Assembly: GCA_025175895.1 (NCBI GenBank)
Contig: JAKLTH010000238.1
Location: 3,968,001-4,032,000 of the forward strand
Length of the DNA stretch: 64,000 nt
Direction: 5' to 3'
From: Wurfbainia villosa
Taxonomy: Eukaryota > Streptophyta > Magnoliopsida > Zingiberales > Zingiberaceae
The translations under genes were made by a program, and so were the position numbers. Below the pieces are notes generated by a model, which did not search any database, was not told the DNA's origin, and saw nothing but the letters and a program-made list of their open reading frames with translations. The stretch's first letter is position 1; each line of letters opens with the position of its first letter. This document shows, piece by piece, positions 23,605 through 34,454 of the stretch.

Positions 23605-25227
23605 TCATTTCCTAGCAATTACTTTCTTTTTGTCTTGACCCCTAGCTATTAGACATTTATAGGCTTTTTCATTTTTCTTTTCTTTATAACCTAGGCCTTT
23701 CTTATTGAAGCTTGCCCTTTGGCTCCCAATTATCATATTCAATGTATTTGAGTCAATAGTGAACTTTTCTAGGACTTTGGTCAAATAATCTACCTTTTCT
23801 CTTAAAGCCCTATTTTCTTCTATGCATGCATCATTAACATCTAATGGCACATAAAGACCATGTGAGCATGCATCATCATTATTATCATTAAGACATACTT
23901 TTTCTAATTTTTCTTCTAATTCTTTAATTTGATCAAGCATGCTTTTATTCTTTTTCTTTGCTCTAAATAGGTCCTTAGTGAGGCTAGAAATCATAGAAAC
24001 TATTTTACTAGGTGAAAGGTTAGTTACCATAGTTTCCATGTCCTCTTCTTCGGATGAGGAGGTAGAGGAGGCTCCCCCTTCACTTGAGCTCCCTTTATTT
24101 GAACTTGATCCTTCATTTTCGGAGGAGGAGCAATCCAAGTCGTCAAATGTCATCAATGCTAAGTTGGTGACAAATGTGTTTTCTTCCTCGGATGATGATG
24201 ATGAGGAGGAGGAAGGGTCATCCCATGTCTTTGCTTTGAATGCTTTAGTCTGCCCTTTTTCTTTGGCCTTCTTTTCTTCTTCCTTTTTCTTCTTCTTTTC
24301 TTCTTTCTTCTTCCTCTCTTCTTTGCTCTTGTTTAGAAGAGGACAATTGTCCCTTATGTGTCCCTCTCCTTGGCAATTGTAACAAATGACCTTTCCCCTT
24401 GGTTTTCTCCTCCTATCATTAGATTTATTAAATTGAAAACCTTTTAAAGCACGTCTTACCCTCCTTACCATGTAGGCTTCTTCCGTGCTATCCATGGAGG
24501 AGGAGGAGGACATTTCATCGGAGGAGGAGGGGATCTCTATCTTCTTCTTCCCCTTGTGTGCCATCAAGGCTACTCCTCTTGAAGGTTGAAACTTTGACTC
24601 TTCTTGTATTCCTTCAAGTCTTGTTTCATGAAGCTCCATGGTTGAGAAGAACTCCTCCAGAGTACTTACTTCTAAGTTCTTGGACATATAGAAGGAGTCC
24701 ACCATTGAGCTCCATTTTGATGACCGGGGAAAAACATCGATTGCTTTCATAAGCATGTCCTGGTTTGAAAGTTTTTCTCCTACACTTGTTAGCCCAATTA
24801 AAATCTCTTTAAATCTATAATGTAAGGAGGTTACCTTTTCTCCCTTTTCTAATTTTATGTTGGATAGTTGGGAGCGGAGGAGGTCTCTCCTTGCAAGTTT
24901 GGTCTCCGAGGTACCTTCATGAAGCTCTACTAGCTTCTCCCACATCTCCTTTGCACTAGAGCATTCCCCTATCTTATTCACTTCTTGTTGGGGAAGCACA
25001 TTGTAGAGGTGGTACTTGGCCTTTGAATTTGCCAAGTATTCTTCTCTTTGCCTCTTGCTCCATCTTGCTTTCTCCAATGGCTCCCCATCTTCATTCCTAG
25101 GCAACTCGAAACCATTTTTCATAATTAATAGAATTTCAAAATCGGTCTCGAAAAATACATTCATTCTCTTTTTCCACCAAGAGAATTCCCCCTCAAACTT
25201 TGGCGGATGAATGTTTGAGTCGGCCAT
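23605..25227 (-). CDS. gag: Intact retrotransposon Gag polyprotein, 540 aa
   Basis: Structural protein that packages element RNA in cytoplasmic particles. The ATG at 25227 lies about 46 bases after the primer-binding site, as expected for a first gag codon. The N-terminus (PPKFEGEFSWWKKRMNVFF) and residues about 70-215 (AKEMWEKLVELHEGT, KLARRDLLRSQL, SLHYRFKEI) match the UBN2/copia-gag fold. A CCHC zinc knuckle, CYNCQGEGHIRDNC, sits near residues 280-293. It is followed by a Lys/Glu-rich tract, a Ser/Glu-rich acidic tract and coiled-coil segments. The end has the SIRE-type SQRASFNKKGLGY motif. The stop (TAG at 23605-23607) is not followed by any protease or pol frame. There is no frameshift or internal stop, so the protein may still be made. 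Confidence 0.93.
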   Translation of the reverse strand: MADSNIHPPKFEGEFSWWKKRMNVFFETDFEILLIMKNGFELPRNEDGEPLEKARWSKRQREEYLANSKAKYHLYNVLPQQEVNKIGECSSAKEMWEKLVELHEGTSETKLARRDLLRSQLSNIKLEKGEKVTSLHYRFKEILIGLTSVGEKLSNQDMLMKAIDVFPRSSKWSSMVDSFYMSKNLEVSTLEEFFSTMELHETRLEGIQEESKFQPSRGVALMAHKGKKKIEIPSSSDEMSSSSSMDSTEEAYMVRRVRRALKGFQFNKSNDRRRKPRGKVICYNCQGEGHIRDNCPLLNKSKEERKKKEEKKKKKEEEKKAKEKGQTKAFKAKTWDDPSSSSSSSSEEENTFVTNLALMTFDDLDCSSSENEGSSSNKGSSSEGGASSTSSSEEEDMETMVTNLSPSKIVSMISSLTKDLFRAKKKNKSMLDQIKELEEKLEKVCLNDNNDDACSHGLYVPLDVNDACIEENRALREKVDYLTKVLEKFTIDSNTLNMIIGSQRASFNKKGLGYKEKKNEKAYKCLIARGQDKKKVIARK

Positions 25228-25273
25228 CCTTGAATGTGCTTTTGTGGCGGTTAGTCCTCAACAAGCTTTCCTT

Positions 25274-25286
25274 GGCTCTGATACCA
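25274..25286 (-). other. tRNA-iMet primer-binding site of element E
   Basis: Reads GGCTCTGATACCA on the plus strand, two bases from the 5' LTR. This is the initiator-tRNA 3' end sequence, so element-strand cDNA synthesis starts here. Confidence 0.9.
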
Positions 25287-25288
25287 CT

Positions 25289-26417
25289 TGTAGGGGATCG
25301 ATCGACCGGCTAGAGGGGGGTGAATAGCCCTCTTTCGTTGGATGGTGGAATTTGCTCGTCTACAAAGATTATTAGCGCAAGCGGAATATGAAAATACAAA
25401 TAGACAAAACAAAAGATAAACAAACAATGCTAACACAAGGTCGTAACGTAGTTCACGGCTACGTCGCTAATCCACGATCCCCGATTCGTCCTCGGTGAAT
25501 CACTCCGCCAAAACCAATCCACTATTGGTCTCTCCTTTGCACCAAGTTAGGTGGAGGTAACCTTTAGAAATCAAGATCACTCTTCTTACAATAGAAATGA
25601 AGTAAAAGCAAGTAAGAAGAGTTTAAAGCTTGTGGGGCACTTGGATGATCGTTTGAGATATGAGCATTAGTCATCCAAAAGCCAACACCCTCTCTTTTTA
25701 TAGAGAGGGCTGATTTCTTTCCGTTGGCCGCCACCAGTCGACTGCTGCCACTCCAACGACCTCCGAACACGTCGGATCCCGACCGTTGTAGTCCAACAGA
25801 ACACTTGGCGATCGGCGATAGACCTCGTGATCCGCACGCCTCGTAGTCGGCCCGCCCGATCGGCTACGGCGGTCTGTCCGCGACATCCTCGGCGATCGGC
25901 TGGGCATAAACCCATCAATCGGATACCAGTCGAACCCATTCGACTCAGAGCAGTCGACTGTCATTCCATGGCAGTCGACTGATGTCGGGAAAACTCATCT
26001 GACACTTAGTCATTCGGCCAAGTTCACCTAATGAGCTACTTACAATTCACTCATTCTCTTATCTCACTCGAAGTCCCTCGCCGAAGCTCTCTTCATTCGC
26101 GGCCACGTCCCTCGGCAGCATCAGGCGCACGACTCTGCAATGCTCCTTTGCGTCTCTTGCCTCCGAAGTCTGCTTCCTTGGCTTCACTTCAAGTCTTCTC
26201 GTCCGGCGGTCCCTCGGCAGCATCAAGCGCGCGACTCTGCAATGCTCCTTTTCCGACTCAAGCACGAGGTAGTGAGTGGTGAATCCGCCAAGACTCCATG
26301 TGTGAATTACTAAGTCCTGCAAGACTCCAACGCACATATCAAATCATAATAACACCCTAACTTAAATTCTTTGTCACACACATCAAAATCTTATCATGAC
26401 AAGAGATTGCCCTAACA
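25289..26417 (-). repeat. 5' LTR of gag-only element E
   Basis: Carries three perfect CAGTCGACTG copies (25735, 25951, 25972). Between about 25804 and 25905, where the other LTR has a run of these palindromes, this copy shows CGATCGGCG-type words instead. Confidence 0.92.
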
Positions 26418-27521
26418 ACACTTTGGTGGGAAAAAAGGAGAAAAAATAGAGACTTTAATTATTAAAACTAAAAGAAGAGTAAAAAATTAAAAAAAAAATA
26501 AAAGATAGATTTTAAAAAATAAATTTGGATTGATTTAGAGAATTGAGTTTGGGCCATTAGTCAGGTCATGCTAGGTGACATGTCAAGTTGGACATGGATA
26601 AATCTAGGTCTAGATCGTGTTGTGCTTAAATTCATGTTGAGCTAGCATGACCCTGGTCCAAGTCATGTTGGTAGGCATATTGCAATATGTGTCGAGCTCG
26701 AGTTAGGCATAACACAGCCTAAGTCGAGGTAGAGCTTGGTTAAATAATAGGTGGTTCACTCAACACTTCTCTTCTACATTTAAATTTGGTATAACATTAA
26801 TTTGGTGCAAAAGGTGGTGCGTTCATTTCAGATTTTTTTCATCGTCGACTCCATAATTAGATGAAGGAAGATAAATTGTGATCGCCTTTTGACCGTACTA
26901 ATACCTAACACAGTGGATAACAGGCACCCTCACAAATACGGGGAATTGACCTTTATTCACTAGGAGCAATTTTGTACTGTGTTAGTCATCCAACTTTATC
27001 TGTGTAGACTAAATTTAGTATAATACGTGTCTTAACACGGTGAATAATAATAAACAAAATTAAGGCTTTACAATTTTGTGCATGAAGTTTTGACAATTAT
27101 TCATTAGCATAATTTTGTTATATATGTTACATATATTATTCCCCTTAATAGAATTCTCCAAAATAAGTTAATAAAGGATTTCAAAGTGGTTGTTCGAGCT
27201 ATGAAGTTGATGCCACTTTGTTGAGCTTCAATTTGTTGGTCTACGGCTAGGCTTCAAGCCAGCTATGTTCTCGTGAGCATTACCCTAGCTTCGATATCGA
27301 TGATTCTAGATTTGCCACATGAGATGACATCTCGCACAAAGTGGAGTGCACTTCGAAGAGAGTTGATCATCCTTCATAGCTTGATCGCTTGACAAAACAT
27401 TACCTCCTCAATATAGTTATTCTATATATCGAACTCCGCTATTGTAAGTTGGCATAATTTAACTAGATCTAACTACATCATCACCACTCGAACCAAAATT
27501 AAAGTCACAATTTGTAAAACA
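26418..27521. other. Intergenic spacer between element E and nested copia D
   Basis: AT-rich start, then degenerate text with repeated TCATGTTG and GTCGAG words (26545-26760) and a phrase GGGGAATTGACC at 26939 like other dispersed repeats here. No coding region supported. Confidence 0.5.
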
Positions 27522-28091
27522 TGAAGATTACTAAGAGTACAATCAAAGTCTCACATGAAAAAAATATATGAGACAATTTTACTTTGCCAGGCAGCGCGAC
27601 CAAGTCGTACTACACTCTAAAAGAATGACATGACCACGACACGACCATGCCAAGCAGCATGGCCAAGTCATGGTCTATTCTGGAAGTCATGACGAGAGCA
27701 TGACATAGTTGTCACGCGACACGACCAGAGCGTGTTGCACGCTGGAAGACAGGTGACACGGTTGAACTGTGTCATGTGCTGAGGATGCAGCACGGTATGA
27801 CACAATCATGTCGATCGACATGGCTAGGTCGTGCCACATCTTGGAAGTGGCAGGGAGTTCAAAAAGTTGAGGAGTTTATGGTATTTTAGATCTAAAACCC
27901 CATATTTTACTAGAAATGTATATATATAATAATTGTAACACTAAATCTATGTTCTGAATAGTTTTTCTCTTGGTGGTAAGATGGAGTAGGCAATTATTGT
28001 CAAATCACATTAAATTCCTTATGTTGTTTTTCTCAATTTTCTTTATTTCGAAATTTTTCGTTCTTGTTGCTTGACGATCCCTGGAATAACA
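27522..28091 (+). repeat. 5' LTR of copia D
   Basis: 570 bp. Rich in CACGAC, CATGACC and ACACGGT words. The boundary is set by comparison with 45321-45901. Confidence 0.85.
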
Positions 28092-28107
28092 AGTATTATC
28101 ATAGCGC

Positions 28108-31100
28108 ATGTTTGCTATGGTGGGAATCTCTTCTGTGAAATTTGACCTGGTGAAGTTCGATGGAACTAGAAACTTCGGTTTGTGATAGAGGAGAGTTAAG
28201 ATTATGTTGGGGCAACAAGGCATGGTGAAGGTGCTTGGAAAAAAGAAGCCAGAGAGTATGGAAAAAATTGACTGTGAGGAATTGTAGACAAGGGCAGTTG
28301 CAATGACCAGACTTTGTCTAACAGATAACGTGATGTATCATGTTATAGACGAGGAATCATCAATGACAGTTTGGTAGAAACTAGAAAGTCAATATATATT
28401 CAAATCATTGACTAATAAGCTCTATCTTAAACAGAAATTATTTGGACTTAAGATGGTAGAGAGCACCGATCTGACACAATATATCAATGTATTCAATCAG
28501 ATTGTTAGTGATTTGAAGCGGATTGATATGAAGATCGATGATGAAGACAAGACACTAATGTTATAGAACTCTCTATCTTCATCTCCTATGTATGAGAATT
28601 TGATTATAACTCTGATGTGGGGAAAGAAATCTCTAAATCTGGAAAAAACCACAAGTTCTTTATTGGGTTTTCATCAGTGGAAGAAAGCCAACGATGAGAC
28701 TTCATAAGGTGAAGGACTTGTGATGAAAAGTAACAAGGAACATGGAAGGAGCAGTACTTGACATGGGTCGGGAAATAGTAAGTACGATCTAAATTGAGAA
28801 AGAAGGAGATCACGTACTACAAGTGCAGAATAAAGAATCATATCAAGAGAGATTGTCCAGAGAGAAAGATGGCTAACGCACAGAAAGATGGCTCATCGAA
28901 ATATGTGAACATAGTAGAAGGAGACAATTCAGAGAGTGGCGATGATGATATGCTTTCTGTCTTATCGAGCTCAAAGCAATTGGCAAATTCTTGGATTCTA
29001 GATTCATCATTTCATATCATATGACACCTAACAAATATTGGTTTGACACCTATAGACAGTCTAATTCTGGTTTTGTTATGATGAGTAACAATACATCTTG
29101 CAGAGTCATTGAAATAGGGAATGTTATAATCAAGATGTTTGATAGTGTTGTTAGAACATTATATGATGTCAGATGTGTCAGATCTGAGAAAGAATTTGAT
29201 CTCCTTAGGCACTTTGCATGGTAACGACTGTAGTTATAAGTCTACGAGTGGAACCATGAAAGTTAGCAAGGGTGCTTTGACGGTAATGAAAGGACAGAAA
29301 CTAGCAAGGAATATTTATAAACTGCTAGAGATGACGATTGTAGGTCGAGCTGTCACTGTAGAATTAGAATTCGATGATACGATATTGTGGTACATGCGGT
29401 TGAGTCATATGGGTGAACATGGGATGTTGGAGCTTCATAAAAGAAATTTATTGAAGGGCATCAAGACATGAAAACTCAGCTTATGTAGATTTTGTGTTCT
29501 TGGGAAACAAAGCATAGTGCAATTTAAGACAACCACACACAAGACGGAAAGGATATTGGATTAGGTTCATATAGATCTCTGGGGACCAACCAGTGTAGCA
29601 TCACATATAGACATATATATTTTGTGAGTTTCATCGATGATTACTCACGAAAGGTTCGGGTGTATTTCATACAGCACAAGTCAAAAACTTTCTCCAAGTT
29701 TAAATGGTGGAAAGCTAAAGTAGAAAATGGGTACGGAAGAAAATTGAAGTGTCTTAGATCGAATGATGGTACTGAGTACACGAATTCTTAATTCTTGAGC
29801 AGCATGACATCAAGAGAAATTACACCGCACGCAAGACACCACAACAAAATAATATGGTGGAAAGGATGAATAGGTCTCTAATCGAGAAAGCTCGATGCCT
29901 CAGATTGGATGCTGGATTTGAAAAGAACTTATGGGAGGAGGTAGTAAACATAGTGTGTTTTTTGATAAATAGATCACCAAGAGCAACGTTATATGGGAAA
30001 GTATCATAGGAGGTATGGACAGCAACCCAGTTGATTATTCTAGTTTGAGAGTTTTTGGATGTCCCATCTATGCTCATGTTTCTAGTGAAGATAGGTCAAA
30101 GTTTGATGTAAAGTCTATTCAGTGTATTTTTCTAGAATATCAGAAAGAAGTGAAAGGCTTCAAGCTTTGGGATCCTAAGGCAAATAAGGTGGTGATCAGT
30201 CGAGATGTGATATTTGATTAGAAGACTATGTTACAGCGTACTCAGGGAAATAAGAAACAAATATCATCGGATAACAGTAGAAGCAAAGATGTTGTGCAGG
30301 TGGAGATAAAGACTGATGGGGTTGATGATGATAGCTTGGAGTACATAGAGCATTGGACTATAGCCACAGGCATGCCCAGATGCACCATAAAACCACCTTC
30401 AAATATGATTTTGTAGATTTGGTTTCTTATGCACTTATCACTACTACTTTTCAGGCGGTGATTCATAGTTGTGAAATGGATAAATAGATGGGAGTTATGG
30501 CGAAGGAGATAGAATTATTACATAAGAATCAAACATGTGATTTTGTGGAACTTCCTAAAGGAAAGAAAGTTATATGATGCAAATGAGTATACAAGAAGAA
30601 AAAAGAATTTCAGAAGGTGTAAAAGGAAATTTCAAGGCTCGATTAGTAGCATAGGGTTACTCACAAAGAAAGGGGATTGACTATGATGAAATATTTTTTT
30701 CAGTGGTCAGACATACATCTATCAGAGTGATATTAGATTTGGTAGCTCATTATGATCTACAGTTAGAGAAATTGGATGTGAAGACTATGTTTTTTCATGA
30801 TAATTTGGAAGAGAAAATTTATATGTCACAACCAAAAGGATTTAGTCAACTTGGACATGAGCATTTAGTCTGTAAATTAAAGAAGTCACTTTCGTGGGTT
30901 AAATCAATCTCCAAGATTGTAGTACAAGCATTTTGATTCACACATGATTCAAAATGGGTACATGAGATGTGAGTATGACTGCTACATATATATGAAGAGG
31001 TTTGATAATGATTCGCTTGTCTTCTTGTTACTTTATGTAGATGATATGTTAATTGCTGCAAGAAGTGTGACTGAGGACAACAAGTTGAAGAAGTTTCTGA

Positions 31101-31934
31101 GCAGGGAGTTTGACATGAAAGATTTGAGTACAACTAAGAAAATTATTGGGATAGAGATACATAGAGACAAAAACTCTAGGAGATTATGGTTATCTCGGTG
31201 CAGTTACATTGAGAAGGTGTTGGATAGATTCAATATGGATAATGCAAAATCTGTGAGTACACCTCTGGCACAACACATTAAATTATCCATCATATAGTGT
31301 CGAAAGTCAAATGATGAAATTCTTGATATGTCAAGTATTCTATATACTAGTTAGTTGGTTGTCTGATGTATGTCAAGATTTACACAAGGTCGGATTTAGT
31401 GCATGTTGTTAGTACAATGAGCAAGTTTCTCTCAAATCCAAGTAGACAACATTGGGATGCAATCAAATAGATTTTTCAATACTTAAGAGGTACTACAGAT
31501 TATGACATCATGTTCAGAAGACAATAGGATAATCCTTCAGTTGTAGGATATGTAGATACAAACTATGTAGGTGATTTGAATGACAGGAGGTCTACTACAT
31601 GATATGTATTTACTGTGGCAGGGGGGCCCATTTGTTGAAAGTCTATGATACAATCTATAGTTGTATTATCTACTATTGAGTCGGAGTACATGACGATTGT
31701 TGAGGCAACCAAGGAAGCATATTGGGTTACAGGATTAGTCAAGGAACTGGGTGTTCAACAAGGTGGAGTCAATTTGTATTGCGATAGTAAGAGTATTATC
31801 TATTTGGTGAAGAATCAAGTTTATCACGTGAGAACCAAACATATAGATGTTAGATTTCACAAGATTAGAGAGTTGATTTTTTCTAGTGACATTCAAATTG
31901 AAAAGGTTCACACTACGAAAAATATTGTAGATAT
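28108..31934 (+). pseudogene. Gag-pol of copia D, 5' part (gag, integrase, RT, start of RNase H), inactivated
   Basis: The frame starts at an ATG two bases after the decayed primer-binding site. TGA and TAG codons follow after about 25 codons (28176-28181), and further stops and frameshifts follow. Recognisable pieces, in order: gag (TVWKL-like block, LYLKQKLFGLKM at about 28420-28455); a zinc knuckle near 28815-28857 that has lost its first Cys (YYKCRIKNHIKRDC); a protease-like region around 28980; integrase 29390-30220; RT with LDVKTMFFHDNL at about 30772 and catalytic YVDDM near 31036; RNase H with STIESEY at 31671 and YCDSKSI at 31777. The gene is cut at 31934 by solo LTR C and resumes at 45156. 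Old and non-functional. Confidence 0.9.
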
Positions 31935-32254
31935 TGTTGGATCGAGCGGATTGCTAGAGGGGGGGTGAATAGCGATAGAAACCTTTCGTTCGTTTCATTC
32001 GAGTAGACACAATGGAAGATAGAATTAAACAAAAAGACAATAGTATTTTTTTTACTTGGTTCGTAGCCTTCGGCTACTACTCCAAGGCCCTAGTGGTCCT
32101 TGACCACGCACGGAGGGCAAAGCACTAACGAACTCCTCCTCGTTGGAGGTAGGAGTTAATCGAATACAAAAAAACCACAAAAGCTTGAGGTAGAGGGACA
32201 CTTCCCCTCTTCTCGTTACGATAAAAAGCTCCGAGACAATAATATGAAAGAGAC

Positions 32255-33578
32255 TGTTGGATCAAAAGTGTCGCTAGAGGGGGGGTGAATAGCGATACGA
32301 TGTCGTTAAAAAACTTTTGCAATAAGTAAAAAGCAAGTAGAGAGTGCACAGCGGAAATATAAAGTAGACAAGATATTTTTACGTGGTTCACAATCTTTCG
32401 ATTGCTAATCCACGACCCTAGTGATCCTTGATCACGTACGGAGGGCAATTCACTAAAACCACTCCTCCTCGTTGGAGGTAGGAGCAACGATTACAAAAAG
32501 AAATCAAGGCAAAGGGACACTCCCCCTTTCCTTGTTACGATTAAAGCACAAAGACAATTTAAAGAAGTAGAACTTAAATAAATATACTGACAACTCTTAT
32601 AAGTAGAAGATGTAGCTTTCGTTGTCGGCGGCACTTCGTCGTAGCAAATGTGAGTAGTAGTAGCGGCGTTACGACGGCGTGTTGAGAGCTCTTGAATTCT
32701 TTTTAATTTGCTTGGCTTGAACATGTCTATTTATGGATATTGATCTATGAATTTAGACATAGGTAGTGTCCAAGGTGAGGTTCTTATCCCCCAAGACTTG
32801 TTCATCCACATCCTTTGCGCCAACTCAAGAATGAGGTGTTTCATCCAACCACCTTGTGCCACCTCCAACCTCCTTGTGCGCCAACTCAAGGATGAGGTGT
32901 TTCATCCAACCACCTTGTGCCACCTCCAACCTCCTTGGGCGCCAACTTGAGGATGAGGTGTTTCATCCAACCACCTTGTGCCACCTCCAACCTCCTTGGG
33001 CGCCAACTTGTTGGAGCCATTCAACTTGTGCCACATCATGGGAGCCAACCATCTTGTGCCAACTCACCTTATTTTGGGCGTCCACCACAAGGAAGCTTGG
33101 TGATGGTTTGGATGTCCACCTTGATGCCACATCACCCTTTGTACCAAAACACGAGTCAAGTCCAAATTCACCCCCTTGAAATTCGAGCTCTTCTCGAGGC
33201 TGGAACTTGACTAGCAATTGTTGTAGTCAAAGGGTTTTGAGTTAGCTTAAAATATAAAGTACGATGGTTCTAACCATCGATCTCGACCTAGACCTTCCAT
33301 TGGAGGTATTGGGTGGATCTACGCTAACGACCTTGCTTCGCTTTCACGAGCTTACCTTGTAGCCTCGCTTCCGGTCTTCACCCGAGTACCTCGGCTTCCT
33401 CGAAGTCCCTCTGGCGTTGCCCGACCACCTCGGTTCCCACCGGTGTCGCGAACCTTCCGCTCAACTTTAGCATTTACGCACTTAATTGAGCTCGTAAGAT
33501 AACAAATATACCCTTAACTATTGAGCCTTTTGCCATAATCAAAATACCGGTTCGACTTTGGTGCCCACTGCACCAACA
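32255..33578 (-). repeat. 3' LTR of element A
   Basis: 1324 bp. Contains three 61-bp tandem units (starts 32821, 32882, 32943; each with GAGGTGTTTCATCC). It differs from the partner LTR mostly by 1- to 3-base losses (for example CCATCGATC versus CCATCTGATC). Confidence 0.93.
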
Positions 33579-33643
33579 ATCTCCCCCTTTTTGATTCATG
33601 GCAAACCGACACAAAAGTTAAGGAAAAATTAAGCATAACAGTA

Positions 33644-33850
33644 AGCTAGCATAATGATTAAGCATGAATGAGCTAGCATAAAGATTAAATATGAATGAGC
33701 TAGCATAATGATTAAGCATGAATGAGCTAGATTAAATATGAATGAGCTAGCATAAAGATTAAATATGAATGAGCTAGCATAATGATTAAATATGAATGAG
33801 CTAGCATAATGATTAAGTATGAATGAGCTAGCATAAAGATTAAGCATGAG
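33644..33850. repeat. 27-bp minisatellite in the 3' internal region of element A
   Basis: About eight head-to-tail units of the type GAGCTAGCATAATGATTAAG plus CATGAAT, with A/G and A/T variants and one shortened unit at about 33726. It lies between the polypurine tract and RNase H. It is a tandem repeat without spacers, so not CRISPR. Confidence 0.9.
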
Positions 33851-34454
33851 TGAGAAATATTATTGTTTCAAGTTCTCCCCTTTGAGGTAACCTCCCCCTT
33901 GACCGAAGGTGAGTTCTTGAAAAATAATTTTTACTCCCCCTTAATAGTTGCTTAAGTAAACGGAATTACTTAATATAAAAGGTAATAATTTTGTTTACTT
34001 TCTTCCTTACTTTTGTGACTTTCTCCCCCTTTTGCCTTAACTCAAAAAGTTTGTAAATATATTTTAGGGTTTGTAAGTCCAAGCAAGTTCCCAATATAAA
34101 TATATTTTTTTTTTAAAATAATAATAAGCTTGAAAATATGTTCATCTAAAATGTACAACTCCGGTTGGACTTGATTGATATAGAATGATCAATAAGTCTT
34201 GAAGGAGTTGATTAATTTTAAATAATTATACTCCATGGTTCATATCGAGGCACTGAATCTACGTCTGGAACTAGGAGTAAGGTCCTAACATCTCACGCCC
34301 GTCTACGTGGCTAAGTACACAAACACATTAGTCCTATGTGTTGTGAGATGTGTTGGCTCCTTAAATCTATAGGTATATGATTTCTAAGGTAAGACTTAAG
34401 CTAATTTCATAAAAAGAAGCAAAAGTAGAGTACATATATAGAAAAATTTAAAAC
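33851..34454 (-). other. Non-coding 3' internal stretch of element A
   Basis: Between the minisatellite and the RNase H end. Several CTCCCCCTT-type words (33893, 33934, 34023) resemble repeated polypurine tracts on the element strand. No coding region. Confidence 0.6.

Larger units (their letters stand above)
21295..26417 (-). mobile_element. Gag-only SIRE-type LTR retrotransposon (TR-GAG-like element E), complete, minus strand
   Basis: Two LTRs (21295-22379, 1085 bp; 25289-26417, 1129 bp) flank 2.9 kb of internal DNA. Both LTRs start TGTAGGGGATCGATCG and end GATTGCCCTAACA in plus-strand reading. Next to the right LTR lies GGCTCTGATACCA (25274-25286), the complement of a primer-binding site for initiator-Met tRNA. 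Next to the left LTR lies ATCTCCCCCTTTT, a polypurine tract read backwards. Together these fix minus orientation, with the right LTR as the 5' LTR. The flanks GCACT (21290-21294) and ACACT (26418-26422) are a TSD with one mismatch. The only gene is gag; there is no protease, integrase, RT or RNase H, so it must rely on enzymes from another element. Confidence 0.93.

Noticed and set aside
23939..24382. A 147-codon plus-strand ORF
   Set aside because: It is the antisense shadow of the acidic Ser/Glu and Lys/Glu tracts of Gag in element E.
32747..33210. Several ORFs of 67-107 codons with repeated peptide text
   Set aside because: They arise from the 61-bp tandem units of the element A LTR; the same happens at 39,545-39,995 in the partner LTR.
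33644..33850. A CRISPR-like array of repeats
   Set aside because: Units are directly adjacent without unique spacers, and the locus is inside a plant retrotransposon; it is a minisatellite.
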